Shown here in pieces: positions 8,945 to 17,550 of a DNA stretch of 64,000 bases. Below the pieces are notes generated by a model that was given only the letters and a program-made list of their open reading frames with translations, made no database searches and was not told where the DNA came from. Origin of the DNA: an uncultured Ruminiclostridium sp. (lineage in GTDB: Bacteria > Bacillota > Clostridia > Oscillospirales > Ruminococcaceae). The position numbers were made by a program, and so were the translations under genes. The stretch lies in assembly GCA_934490165.1 (NCBI GenBank), contig CAKSTB010000001.1, forward strand, positions 186,001 through 250,000. The letters are read 5' to 3'. The number at the start of each line of letters is the position of its first letter. The stretch's first letter is position 1.

Positions 8945-9976
8945 CTATAATATCAGCATTTTTTCTATCTGTGACGGCTCGAGCGAATATCTTACGCCCT
9001 CTATCACAGTAGTGAGATTTCTGTTTTCGATCTGAATAAGCTCAGTCAGAGAGTATATTACCGTGCTGTCGCACTGCGACAAAGCAAGCTTACTGTCATA
9101 ATAGCGCTTATTTGACGTATAGACGGCTGTTTCGATATCGACCGCCTGCTCCTCGGTGAGGTCTTTGAAATACGGCAACTTAAGAAGGAGCGGGAGTATC
9201 GGCTCATTCTCAGCCCTGGTCAATATCTGCTCCATTGTCTTTTGGTCAAACCTGCCGTAAAACGGTAGCGTGTGCTCCATAACCTCCTGTACAGACATTT
9301 TGAAAAGACCTTTAAGTCTGTAGCATATCTTGATATTGTACATATCGCACCGTCTGCGTATACATTTTTCGACCTCTGATCTTTCGCTTCCCGACATATC
9401 CTTTTTTATATACGCAAAAAGCGTTGTATAAAGGTATTTTGTCAGTGCGCAGTCAATGGATACTATCGGAGGAAAATCCTTCGTTCCGTCCGACAAAGGT
9501 GCAAGTACATCATAATACGGCGTGTTTTTGAGCACGCTCAGTATCTCATCATATGTTCTTGCCTTTGAAAGCGCAAGTATATCATAAGAACAGATATCTG
9601 TCAGATAACCGGGAAAGCCGGGAATGAACAGGTCGTAAACGCCCGCTCCAATATACATTGCCGCATTTATGATCTGCTTTACCTCTTCCTGTATCAGCAG
9701 AAAGTCGTAAAACCTGTTACTGCTGCCGGGGCAGAACTTTCTGAGCTCGTCATATACTCTGAAAAGGCGCTTTTCCATCAGCCTTTCAGCCTGACTTCGC
9801 CTTACCGTATTGTCAACACCGGAAAAATCCTTGTCAAAATCGTCATAGGTCTTAAGCTGTGTTACTATCTCGCCGACATTCGCCTTGGATATCAGAGCCT
9901 TGTATTGTTCAAGACTCAGCAGCTTGCCGTATTTGGCTCTCGCCTTGGCTATTACCGCCGCAGAACCCGCCGACAT
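8945..9976 (-). CDS. ntpC: V/A-type ATP synthase subunit C
   Basis: Subunit C (343 aa; homologue of eukaryotic subunit d), the funnel-shaped socket that connects the D/F shaft to the K ring. It is helical and cytosolic, with the typical N-terminus AVIAKARAKYGKLLSLEQYKA and repeated helical bundles. It lies second in the operon, 31 bp after subunit H and 29 bp before subunit I. Length is normal. Confidence 0.93.
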   Translation of the reverse strand: MSAGSAAVIAKARAKYGKLLSLEQYKALISKANVGEIVTQLKTYDDFDKDFSGVDNTVRRSQAERLMEKRLFRVYDELRKFCPGSSNRFYDFLLIQEEVKQIINAAMYIGAGVYDLFIPGFPGYLTDICSYDILALSKARTYDEILSVLKNTPYYDVLAPLSDGTKDFPPIVSIDCALTKYLYTTLFAYIKKDMSGSERSEVEKCIRRRCDMYNIKICYRLKGLFKMSVQEVMEHTLPFYGRFDQKTMEQILTRAENEPILPLLLKLPYFKDLTEEQAVDIETAVYTSNKRYYDSKLALSQCDSTVIYSLTELIQIENRNLTTVIEGVRYSLEPSQIEKMLIL

Positions 9977-10007
9977 AATATCACCTCCGGATATATATTT
10001 TGTGCTG

Positions 10008-10319
10008 TCACTTCGCGGAAACTATATTATTGTATATCTCCTGCGCCCACTTGTCCTTATTTTTTGAAAAATCATCGTCAAGACGGGCGATCACAGCACT
10101 GCACTCTGCCGAGGTCGCGCTGTAGTGTTCTTCTCCGCTTTTTTTCAGTTCGTCGTGATAGCTGTTTATCTTATCACTGCGATCCTCTTCATAGCTTATG
10201 CGTTCTTTTTCACGGAGTGCAGCCGCATCTGAAAGAATAGCATCGGCTTTTTTGTTTGCATCCGCCACTATTTCTTCGGCGTGTTTTTCATAAGCGATTA
10301 TTTCGCTGATAACGTCCAT
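10008..10319 (-). CDS. ntpF: V/A-type ATP synthase subunit H (peripheral stalk)
   Basis: Peripheral-stalk coiled-coil subunit (103 aa; H, also called G or NtpF), partner of subunit E. Nearly the whole protein is one amphipathic charged helix (EIIAYEKHAEEIVADANKKA onward). The frame is open 26 codons further upstream, but the ATG at 10319 follows AAAGGTGGTG at proper spacing and gives the usual length. It is the first gene of the nine-gene operon. No convincing promoter was found in the 200 bases upstream, only weak A/T-rich candidates. Confidence 0.88.
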   Translation of the reverse strand: MDVISEIIAYEKHAEEIVADANKKADAILSDAAALREKERISYEEDRSDKINSYHDELKKSGEEHYSATSAECSAVIARLDDDFSKNKDKWAQEIYNNIVSAK

Positions 10320-10485
10320 CAGAGCACCACCTTTCTGAAAGCTGCTTATAAATCTAAAATCATAACTAAGTTTACTACAATTATCCCCAAAATACAAGCA
10401 AAATAATAACCAAAAAGCCCGCGAAAATTTTGTACGAAAATATCCTTGACAAAATTAAATTGCCTGTGAAACGCATTATTACGCA

Positions 10486-10513
10486 TCAAAAAACCGCAGG
10501 GTGCGCCTGCGGT
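10486..10513 (-). terminator. Terminator of the ACT/UPF0210 operon
   Basis: On the minus strand an 8-bp stem (ACCGCAGG / CCTGCGGT, 10493-10500 with 10506-10513) is followed by six T residues, right after the UPF0210 stop codon. Confidence 0.85.
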
Positions 10514-10519
10514 CATAGG

Positions 10520-11875
10520 TCAGTTTTTAAGGCTCTGGAGCGGTGCGGGAATGCGTCCGCCTCTTGATATGAATTTTGAAGATGAGAACTTACTGAGCTT
10601 CATTACAGGACCGCTTCCGAACAGTCCGCCGAACTCTATCGTGTCGCCCTCTTTCATTCCGATAGCGGGAATTACACGGACAGCCGTTGTCTTGGAGTTT
10701 ACCATACCGATAGCGGCTTCATCGGCGATAATTGCCGAGATAGTATCGGCTGACGTATCACCGGGAACTGCTATCATATCAAGACCTACCGAGCAAACGG
10801 CAGTCATTGCTTCAAGCTTTTCTATCGATAAAGCGCCGCGGTTTACAGCGTCTATCATACCTGCGTCTTCGGATACAGGGATAAATGCGCCTGACAGACC
10901 GCCGACACTTGACGATGCCATAACGCCGCCCTTCTTTACTGCGTCGTTCAGCATTGCGAGAGCCGCCGTTGTGCCGTGTGCGCCACAGCTTTCAAGTCCG
11001 ATCTCTTCAAGGATATGCGCTACGCTGTCGCCTACTGCGGGAGTGGGAGCGAGCGAAAGGTCGACAATACCGAACGGTACGCCGAGCATCTTGCTTGCCT
11101 CTGCGCCAACAAGCTGTCCCATACGGGTGATCTTGAACGCGGTCTTCTTTATCTGTTCTGCAACCTCGCTTATACTTGCATCGGGCATTTTTGAAAGTGC
11201 CGAACGTACAACACCGGGTCCGCTTACACCGACATTGAGAACACAGTCAGCCTCGCCTACGCCGTGGAACGCGCCCGCCATAAAGGGGTTATCCTCTACG
11301 GCATTGCAGAATACAACTATCTTTGCCGCACCGAAGCAGTGATTATCCTTTGTGGCTTCAGATGCCTGCTTTATGATCTTACCCATAAGAGCAACTGCGT
11401 CCATATTGATGCCGGCTCTTGTCGAGCCTACATTTACGGAAGAGCAAACGTTTGATGTTTCGGCAAGCGCCTCGGGGATAGAGTTTATAAGCTCTAAGTC
11501 ACCTGCGGCAAAGCCCTTCTGTACAAGTGCCGAGTAACCGCCTATGTAGTTTACGCCTGTGCCCTCCGCTACTCTCTGGAGCGTCCTGGCGAATTTTACG
11601 GGACTGCCCTTTGCCGCCGCCGCAAGCATTGATATGGGAGTTACGGAAAGGCGCTTGTTGATTATCGGGATACCGTAGCGCTTTTCGATTATCTCACCTG
11701 TTTCAACGTGGTGCTCGGCAACACGCATCATCTTTTCGTACACCTTTTCGCACGATTTGTCTATATCACTGTCGATACAGTCAAGAAGCGAGATACCCAT
11801 TGTTATTGTACGGATATCAAGGTTCTCTTCCTGTATCATCTTGATGGTTTCAAGAATATCTTTTGAATTGAACAT
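10520..11875 (-). CDS. PFL family / UPF0210 protein
   Basis: Full-length (451 aa) member of the UPF0210 (DUF711, 'PFL-like') family, a cytosolic protein related in fold to glycyl-radical enzymes but of unassigned reaction. It begins MFNSKDILETIKMIQEENLD and carries the family stretches SALVQKGFAAGDLELINSIP, CSSVNVGSTRAGINMDAVAL and FGIVDLSLAPTPAVGDSVAH. It is directly downstream (19 bp) of the ACT-domain protein at 11895-12164, a pairing conserved across many Firmicutes and archaea. The ACT protein probably senses a small ligand for it, but the pathway is unknown. Confidence 0.93.
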   Translation of the reverse strand: MFNSKDILETIKMIQEENLDIRTITMGISLLDCIDSDIDKSCEKVYEKMMRVAEHHVETGEIIEKRYGIPIINKRLSVTPISMLAAAAKGSPVKFARTLQRVAEGTGVNYIGGYSALVQKGFAAGDLELINSIPEALAETSNVCSSVNVGSTRAGINMDAVALMGKIIKQASEATKDNHCFGAAKIVVFCNAVEDNPFMAGAFHGVGEADCVLNVGVSGPGVVRSALSKMPDASISEVAEQIKKTAFKITRMGQLVGAEASKMLGVPFGIVDLSLAPTPAVGDSVAHILEEIGLESCGAHGTTAALAMLNDAVKKGGVMASSSVGGLSGAFIPVSEDAGMIDAVNRGALSIEKLEAMTAVCSVGLDMIAVPGDTSADTISAIIADEAAIGMVNSKTTAVRVIPAIGMKEGDTIEFGGLFGSGPVMKLSKFSSSKFISRGGRIPAPLQSLKN

Positions 11876-11894
11876 TTAGTTTCTCCCGTTGTAA

Positions 11895-12164
11895 TTATAT
11901 ATTGTGCATTGAATTGAAGATATCTTCATGCATAACGTGTATCTGAAGACCCATTTCACTGCCTGCCGCCTTTAACTTGTCGGCAAGTACGTTATAATCT
12001 ACAGAACACTTTGTAATGTCGATAAGCATAGTCATTGCAAACAGATCCTGCATGATCGTCTGTGTAACGTCCATAACGTTTGCATTGCACTCTGCGCAGA
12101 TATTACTTACCTTTGCGAGAATGCCGACTGTATCCTTACCAATAACCGCAACTACTGCTCTCAT
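11895..12164 (-). CDS. ACT domain protein (UPF0237)
   Basis: Single ACT domain (89 aa) of the UPF0237 type: MRAVVAVIGKDTVGILAKVS, then NVMDVTQTIMQDLFAMTMLI. ACT domains bind amino acids or related ligands and usually regulate a partner. The partner here is presumably the co-transcribed UPF0210 protein. It is preceded by a good sigma-A promoter at 12209-12237 and is the first gene of a two-gene operon. Confidence 0.93.
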   Translation of the reverse strand: MRAVVAVIGKDTVGILAKVSNICAECNANVMDVTQTIMQDLFAMTMLIDITKCSVDYNVLADKLKAAGSEMGLQIHVMHEDIFNSMHNI

Positions 12165-12208
12165 AAAATAAACCTCTCTTTTTTCCGGGTAAAAATATAT
12201 CTCCTGAT

Positions 12209-12237
12209 ATTATACACCAATCACACTCAAAAGTCAA
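12209..12237 (-). promoter_or_regulatory. sigma-A promoter of ACT/UPF0210 operon
   Basis: On the minus strand TTGACT (12232-12237), 17-base spacer, TATAAT (12209-12214), about 45 bases before the ACT-protein start. Confidence 0.8.
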
Positions 12238-12302
12238 AGCTTTTTTTGAAAGAGCCGAAAACGCGCACAGCGGCGCAATTCGTCATTATTTTTAAAAAGT
12301 AC

Positions 12303-12331
12303 TTGTAATCGTGTGTAAAAAATGATACAAT
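12303..12331 (+). promoter_or_regulatory. sigma-A promoter of uvrC operon
   Basis: TTGTAA (12303-12308), 17-base spacer, TACAAT (12326-12331), about 50 bases before the uvrC start. Confidence 0.75.
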
Positions 12332-12380
12332 ATAAATATCTATACGGATAATTTCTATATTTTTTCGGAGTGTGTGACCG

Positions 12381-14207
12381 GTGAACGACAGACTTGGCTT
12401 TTTAAGAGATAAATCGAATAAGCTCTCGCTCTCACCCGGAGTATATCTTATGAAGGACAGCACGGGAAAGATAATATATGTCGGAAAAGCAAAAGCGCTC
12501 AAGAACCGCGTCACGACCTACTTTCACGCACTGGAAAGCCATAATGCGAAAACAAGAAAGCTTGTAGACAATATCTACGACTTTGATTTTATAGTCACCC
12601 CGAGCGAGCTTGACGCACTTGTGCTCGAATGCAGTCTGATAAAGCAGTACAACCCCAAATATAATATACTGCTAAAGGACGATAAGGGATACAATTACAT
12701 CAAGATAACAAAAGAGCCGTATCCGCGTATCTCTTATGCGCTCAACTGCAAGGATAAGAACGCCGAATATCTCGGACCGTTCACGAGCGGATTTACCGCA
12801 AAGCAGGCAGTAGATGAGGTAAACAGGATATTTATGTTCCCGTCCTGTCACAAGGTTTTCCCGAGGGATTTCAGGAAAGAACGTCCATGCCTTAACTATC
12901 ATATAAAAAGATGCATGGGCGTATGCACAGGCAAGATAAAGCAGGACGAGTACAACAGTATGATACACTCTGCTATAGAGTATATGCAAAACGGCAGTAA
13001 AGCGAGCGTGGAGCGACTTACCGAGCAGATGTATGAAGCGTCCGAGAACCTTGAGTTTGAAAAAGCGGCAAAGCTCCGCGACCGCATAAACGCGATTGAG
13101 AAGATGAAGGACGGTCAGGATATATTTTCCGACAAGACCTATGATTTTGATGTCGTTGCGCTGGCGCAGAACGTTGAGCTTGCAAGTATAGCAGTTATGT
13201 GCTATCGCGGCGGAAGAATAACCGACAAGGTAAACTTCTTTATAGGCGATGAATACGACCCGGGACAGATGCGCTCGGACTTTCTGGTCGAGTACTATTC
13301 GACAAGAGCGGACGCGATCCCGAAGCAGATATATATCGACAAGGAAATGGAAGACAGTGCTGTGCTTGAAGAGTACTTCTCCGCCCTTTGCGGACATAAA
13401 GTTACTATCACGGTAGCTCAGCGCGGTGAGGGGCTGTCAAGAGTTCTTCTTGCGAAGCAGAATGCATCGGAATATCTGTCGATGAAAGTCGGCAGGACAG
13501 TAAAGGAAATAAACGCGCTTGAAGACCTTGCAAAGCTTCTCGGTCTTCCGAAAATACCTACAGTCATAGAAAGCTACGATATATCAAACCTCGGCGAAGA
13601 CAGCAGGGTCGGCGGTATGATAGTGTACCGCAACGGCAGACCGTATAAAGCAGGCTACAGAAAGTTTGCCATAAAGAACGTTGTCGGTCAGAACGACTAT
13701 GCTTGTATGCAGGAGGTTCTGCAAAGGCGCATACAGCGCTATCTTGACGGTGACGAGAACTTCTCACCGCTGCCCGACCTCATTCTTCTTGACGGCGGTA
13801 AGGGTCACGTCCACGCTGTTCAGCAGGTGCTCGATAACATGAACGTTTCTATCCCGCTGTACGGACTTGTAAAAGACGACAAGCACCGCACCAGAGCAAT
13901 AGCGGCACAGGGCGGCGAGATACAGATAAACGCGAATAAAAAGCTGTTCTCGCTGATGACCAACATTCAGGACGAGGTTCACCGCTTTTCATTGTCTTTC
14001 CAGCAGCAGACGCATAAGAAAAAGACATACGAGCTTGAGCTTACAAAGATCAAGGGTATAGGCGAAGCTAAGGCGCTTGGTCTGATAAAGCATTTCAAGA
14101 CTAAGCAGGCTCTGAAAGAAGCATCACCCGATGAGCTGGCATCAGTCGCTAAAGTAAAAGAAGAAAAAGCAATAGAAATATACAATTTTATACAAGAGAA
14201 TTTTTAA
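12381..14207 (+). CDS. uvrC: UvrABC excinuclease subunit C
   Basis: Nucleotide-excision-repair nuclease (608 aa) that makes both incisions around a lesion in complex with UvrB. The N-terminal GIY-YIG domain is clear (SPGVYLMKDSTGKIIYVGKA, residues 19-38), followed by a Cys-containing region (CLNYHIKRCMGVCTGKI), the UvrB-binding UVR motif near residues 205-240, the RNase H-like endonuclease domain (LPDLILLDGGKGHVHAVQQV) and a C-terminal helix-hairpin-helix. The start is GTG, with GGAG 10 bases upstream. It heads a plus-strand run of housekeeping genes. Confidence 0.98.
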   Translation: MNDRLGFLRDKSNKLSLSPGVYLMKDSTGKIIYVGKAKALKNRVTTYFHALESHNAKTRKLVDNIYDFDFIVTPSELDALVLECSLIKQYNPKYNILLKDDKGYNYIKITKEPYPRISYALNCKDKNAEYLGPFTSGFTAKQAVDEVNRIFMFPSCHKVFPRDFRKERPCLNYHIKRCMGVCTGKIKQDEYNSMIHSAIEYMQNGSKASVERLTEQMYEASENLEFEKAAKLRDRINAIEKMKDGQDIFSDKTYDFDVVALAQNVELASIAVMCYRGGRITDKVNFFIGDEYDPGQMRSDFLVEYYSTRADAIPKQIYIDKEMEDSAVLEEYFSALCGHKVTITVAQRGEGLSRVLLAKQNASEYLSMKVGRTVKEINALEDLAKLLGLPKIPTVIESYDISNLGEDSRVGGMIVYRNGRPYKAGYRKFAIKNVVGQNDYACMQEVLQRRIQRYLDGDENFSPLPDLILLDGGKGHVHAVQQVLDNMNVSIPLYGLVKDDKHRTRAIAAQGGEIQINANKKLFSLMTNIQDEVHRFSLSFQQQTHKKKTYELELTKIKGIGEAKALGLIKHFKTKQALKEASPDELASVAKVKEEKAIEIYNFIQENF

Positions 14208-14230
14208 ACAGGCATAAGAAAGGAAATAAG

Positions 14231-14785
14231 ATGAGAGTAATAACAGGTACTGCCAGGGGCAGAAAGCTGATCGCCCCCGAGGGGCTTGATGTACGTCCGA
14301 CAAAGGACAGTGTAAAAGAAGCAATATTCAGCGCTATACAGTTTGAGATCGAGGGAAGCACGGTGCTCGATCTGTTTGCAGGTTCCGGTCAGCTCGGAAT
14401 TGAAGCAGTAAGCCGCGGCGCAAAAAAGGCTTATCTTGTAGACAGCAGTCAGAATTCGATAAAATTCATAAAACAGAATGTATCACACGTCGGTTTTGAC
14501 AGCCAGTGCGAAATCGTCAATATGCCGAACTCCGCATTCTTAAGAACGACAAGTGAAAAATTTGACATAGCGTTGCTCGACCCGCCTTATGAGAAGAGCC
14601 TGATACAACGTTCTCTTCCCGTGCTTACAGAAAAGATGAACGACACAGGCGTTATCGTATGCGAACACGAGCCGGGTTGCAGACTTCCCGAGGAAATAAA
14701 CGGATTTGTGATCACAAAATCAAAAAAGTACGGCAAGAGCAGCCTTACTTTCTACAGAAAACCGCAGAATGAAGATGAGGAGTAA
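14231..14785 (+). CDS. rsmD: 16S rRNA (guanine(966)-N(2))-methyltransferase RsmD
   Basis: SAM-dependent methyltransferase (184 aa) acting on G966 of 16S rRNA in the small subunit. Typical N-terminus MRVITGTARGRKLIAPEG with RPTKDSVKEAIFS; SAM motif DLFAGSGQLGIEAVSRGA at about residues 48-65; catalytic LLDPPYEKS (the DPPY-type motif) near residue 120. It lies 23 bp after uvrC and 3 bp before coaD, the usual rsmD-coaD pairing. Confidence 0.97.
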   Translation: MRVITGTARGRKLIAPEGLDVRPTKDSVKEAIFSAIQFEIEGSTVLDLFAGSGQLGIEAVSRGAKKAYLVDSSQNSIKFIKQNVSHVGFDSQCEIVNMPNSAFLRTTSEKFDIALLDPPYEKSLIQRSLPVLTEKMNDTGVIVCEHEPGCRLPEEINGFVITKSKKYGKSSLTFYRKPQNEDEE

Positions 14786-14788
14786 TAT

Positions 14789-15277
14789 ATGAAGATCGCG
14801 ATATATCCGGGTAGCTTTGACCCGGTGACATACGGACACCTTGAAATTATTTCGAGAGCGTCAAAGCTTTTCGATAAAGTAATAGTGCTTGTGTCGGTAA
14901 ATCCGCTCAAGCCGTGCAGTTTTACAATAGAAGAAAGAAAGCAGTTTCTGCGTGAAAGCGTTGTTGCGGAGGGCATCGGCAACGTAGAGGTCGACAGCAA
15001 CGAGGGACTTCTTATAGACTATTTCAACGAAAAGAACGCAGACGTGATAGTAAAGGGTCTGCGCGCAATATCGGATTTTGAGTATGAATTTCAGATGGCG
15101 CAGGCAAACAGAAAGCTTTGCTACAAAGCCGAAACGATATTCCTTACATCGAAGAGCGAATATACCTATCTGTCATCAAGTATGGTAAAGCAAATTGCAA
15201 TGTTCGGCGGAGATATAAGTGACTTTGTTCCCGAGTGCATACTCGACAGGATCAACGAAAGACTGAAACGCTATTGA
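14789..15277 (+). CDS. coaD: Phosphopantetheine adenylyltransferase
   Basis: Fourth step of coenzyme A synthesis: 4'-phosphopantetheine + ATP to dephospho-CoA. 162 aa, the normal length. The T/HxGH-type motif is seen as YPGSFDPVTYGHLEII at residues 6-21, and the C-terminal ISSS-like motif as YLSSSMVKQIAMFGGDISDF. It follows rsmD by 3 bp and is probably translationally coupled. Confidence 0.98.
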   Translation: MKIAIYPGSFDPVTYGHLEIISRASKLFDKVIVLVSVNPLKPCSFTIEERKQFLRESVVAEGIGNVEVDSNEGLLIDYFNEKNADVIVKGLRAISDFEYEFQMAQANRKLCYKAETIFLTSKSEYTYLSSSMVKQIAMFGGDISDFVPECILDRINERLKRY

Positions 15278-15320
15278 TACAGGTAACAATAAATGTAATT
15301 TTTGAAAGGACGGTATTAAA

Positions 15321-15773
15321 ATGAGTATCGACGAAATTCTTGAAGCAATGGATGACGAGCTTGACAGATCAAAGAACATTCCCCTTACAGGAGGCAGATC
15401 TCTTATTGATGTCGAGCAGTTCAGAGAGCTTGTAAAGCAGGTAAGACTTAATCTCCCCGGAGAGATAAAGCAGGCACAGGCACTTGTAAATGATCGCAGA
15501 GTTATTATAAACGATGCTAAGGCAGAGGCTGAGAGCATCATAAGAAAGGCTGAAGAAAAAGCCAAAGTTATGGTATCTGAAGAAGTGATAACAAAACAGG
15601 CTCAGCAGAGAGCGCACGAGATACTCACAGCGGCACAGACAAAGTCCAAGGAGATCAGAAACGCCACAAACGACTATGTTGAGAATATGCTCAGCAGAGT
15701 TGACGAGCTGCTCACAGGCAATCTCACCGATGTAAGAAAAACTCGCGCGGCGTTAAAGGGCACAAAGAACTGA
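15321..15773 (+). CDS. Hypothetical coiled-coil protein (ATPase-stalk-like)
   Basis: 150-aa cytosolic protein. Residues 1-25 are acidic, residues 30-60 contain VEQFRELVKQVRLNLPGEIK, and residues 60-125 form a long heptad-like helix rich in Ala, Glu, Lys and Arg. Such proteins in this family of bacteria are often labelled ATPase or DivIVA-like because the coiled coil resembles stalk subunits, but no catalytic motif is visible. It lies between coaD and the YigZ gene in the same direction with a GAAAGGA ribosome binding site. Function unknown. Confidence 0.75.
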   Translation: MSIDEILEAMDDELDRSKNIPLTGGRSLIDVEQFRELVKQVRLNLPGEIKQAQALVNDRRVIINDAKAEAESIIRKAEEKAKVMVSEEVITKQAQQRAHEILTAAQTKSKEIRNATNDYVENMLSRVDELLTGNLTDVRKTRAALKGTKN

Positions 15774-15785
15774 TAGGGGCGGATA

Positions 15786-16403
15786 TTGAGCTACAAGACG
15801 ATAAGAAAGCGCGCCGAGGCTTCGTTTACAGAGAAAAAATCGGAGTTTATAGGCTACATATCCCCTGCCGCTACCGAGGAAGAAGCCGTGGCATTTATAA
15901 ACGAGATAAGAGCCATGCACAGAAAGGCAACGCACAACTGCTATGCCTATATTCTGCGGCATAACAACACAGGCAGGCACAGCGACGACGGCGAGCCGGG
16001 CGGCACTGCGGGAATGCCGATCTATGACGTACTTTCCAAAAACGGCATAACAGATGCTGTATGCGTGGTGACCCGTTATTTCGGCGGTATCCTGCTCGGC
16101 ACAGGCGGACTGGTACACGCCTACTCAAAAGGTGCGTCAATGGCTCTTGCAAACTCCGAAATTGTCACTATGGAGGTCGCAGACAGTATTAAAATAAGCT
16201 GTGACTACACCATGTACGGCATTGTAAGCTCGGTTCTGCCCGAATATAAGGCTATTATCCGTGATACAGAGTATACAGACAGCGTATGTGTATACGCAGA
16301 CGTTAAAACAGAGCTCACGGATGAACTTACGGAAAAGCTTATCGACAAATGCAACGGCAAGGTAAATATAGAAAAGCTTAGTTACGGCTATGTCGAATTT
16401 TAA
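15786..16403 (+). CDS. YigZ/IMPACT family protein
   Basis: 205-aa member of the YigZ (UPF0029/IMPACT) family: N-terminal half KKSEFIGYISPAATEEEAVA and ATHNCYAYILRHNNTGRHSD, then GEPGGTAGMPIYDVL, and the C-terminal DUF1949-like ferredoxin fold. Family members are cytosolic and linked to translation control in eukaryotes; the bacterial role is not settled. The start is TTG with AGGGGCGGA just upstream, 12 bp after the coiled-coil gene. Confidence 0.93.
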   Translation: MSYKTIRKRAEASFTEKKSEFIGYISPAATEEEAVAFINEIRAMHRKATHNCYAYILRHNNTGRHSDDGEPGGTAGMPIYDVLSKNGITDAVCVVTRYFGGILLGTGGLVHAYSKGASMALANSEIVTMEVADSIKISCDYTMYGIVSSVLPEYKAIIRDTEYTDSVCVYADVKTELTDELTEKLIDKCNGKVNIEKLSYGYVEF

Positions 16404-16456
16404 ATATTTTTTAAAATTAAAGGATTTTTATAAAAATTCTCAGTATATTATTTATG

Positions 16457-16487
16457 AAGATGGACGATCCGGTATCGCTCATCTTCG
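16457..16487 (+). other. Hairpin in the leader of the dGTPase-like gene
   Basis: GAAGATG (16457-16463) pairs with CATCTTC (16481-16487), with a nested CGAT/ATCG pairing. It lies 37 bases before the start codon and is not followed by a T run, so it reads more as a leader structure than a terminator. Confidence 0.35.
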
Positions 16488-16523
16488 ATTTGTCACAGAC
16501 AGTGATGAAAGGGTGTGTTCAGT

Positions 16524-17522
16524 ATGGATAAATTACCCCGTATTATTACCGAGGAAATTGAAAATATGACACTGTCGCCCTATGCCTGCAAGTGCACCGA
16601 CTCAAAAGGCAGAAAGATATATGAAACTCCATGTGATATCCGCACCGACTTCCAGAGGGATCGTGACAGGATCATACACTGCAACTCTTTCAGACGGCTG
16701 AAGCACAAGACGCAGGTCTTCCTGATACCGAAATCGGATCATTACCGGACGCGCCTGACGCACACTCTTGAAGTTTCACAGATTGCTCGGACGATTGCAA
16801 GAGCGTTAAGGCTCAATGAGGATCTTACCGAAGCGATAGCGCTCGGACACGATTTGGGGCACACTCCTTTCGGTCATGACGGTGAGCGCACGCTCGATCA
16901 GCTTATCCCGGGGCATTTCCGGCACTACGAGCAGAGCAAGCGGGTGGTTGAAGTGATTGAGAAAAACGGCAAAGGTCTTAATCTCACCGATGAGGTCATT
17001 GACGGTATTCTGTGCCACACCAATGCTACCGCCAAAACGCTTGAAGGTCAGGTCGTAAAGTTCAGCGACAAGATAGCGTACATAAATCACGATATCGAAG
17101 ACGCGATAAGAGGCGGAGTACTCAGACAGGAGGATCTCCCTAAAGGTCCTATATCAGTGCTCGGTGAAACAAAAAGTCAGCGTATTACTACACTTATCAA
17201 GTCGATAATCGCCAACAGTACAGATCTCATACAATATGACGATGTTACAAAACAAGCGCATGACGAGCTGAGAAAGTTTATGTTTGACTATGTGTATTTT
17301 GCACCCAGTACCAATGCGGAAAAGGGCAAGGCGTGCCATATAGTCGAGTATCTTTACAGATACTTCATAAATTCTCCGGAAAAAATGCCTGAGCTTTATA
17401 TCGGCTTTGCAAAAGAATACGGCAAAGAACGCGCAGTCTGCGACTTTATCAGCGGAATGACAGACGACTTTGCTGTCGACTACTTTAAGGAGCTTTGTAT
17501 CCCGAAAAGCTGGTCATATTGA
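16524..17522 (+). CDS. Deoxyguanosinetriphosphate triphosphohydrolase-like HD protein
   Basis: HD-domain nucleotide hydrolase (332 aa) of the dGTPase-like family that removes triphosphate from deoxynucleotides. Metal-binding residues are visible in RTRLTHTLEVSQIARTIAR (His) and EAIALGHDLGHTPFGHDGE (His-Asp), and the family N-terminal sequence RDRIIHCNSFRRLKHKTQVF precedes them. The frame can be extended to a GTG at 16515, but GAAAGGG sits 10 bases before the ATG at 16524, so the ATG is chosen. It stands 28 bp before dnaG; dgt-dnaG-rpoD is a common order in Clostridia. Confidence 0.94.
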   Translation: MDKLPRIITEEIENMTLSPYACKCTDSKGRKIYETPCDIRTDFQRDRDRIIHCNSFRRLKHKTQVFLIPKSDHYRTRLTHTLEVSQIARTIARALRLNEDLTEAIALGHDLGHTPFGHDGERTLDQLIPGHFRHYEQSKRVVEVIEKNGKGLNLTDEVIDGILCHTNATAKTLEGQVVKFSDKIAYINHDIEDAIRGGVLRQEDLPKGPISVLGETKSQRITTLIKSIIANSTDLIQYDDVTKQAHDELRKFMFDYVYFAPSTNAEKGKACHIVEYLYRYFINSPEKMPELYIGFAKEYGKERAVCDFISGMTDDFAVDYFKELCIPKSWSY

Positions 17523-17550
17523 TACAATGTAAATAAAGAAAGGAAATACG

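Noticed and set aside
10446..10451. TTGACA on the plus strand as a promoter
   Set aside because: No matching -10 at 16-18 bases and no plus-strand gene downstream.
10551..11342. 263-codon plus-strand ORF
   Set aside because: Shadow of the UPF0210 gene; Pro/Ser/Ala-rich composition typical of reverse-strand reading.
12672..13397. 241-codon minus-strand ORF
   Set aside because: Shadow of uvrC.
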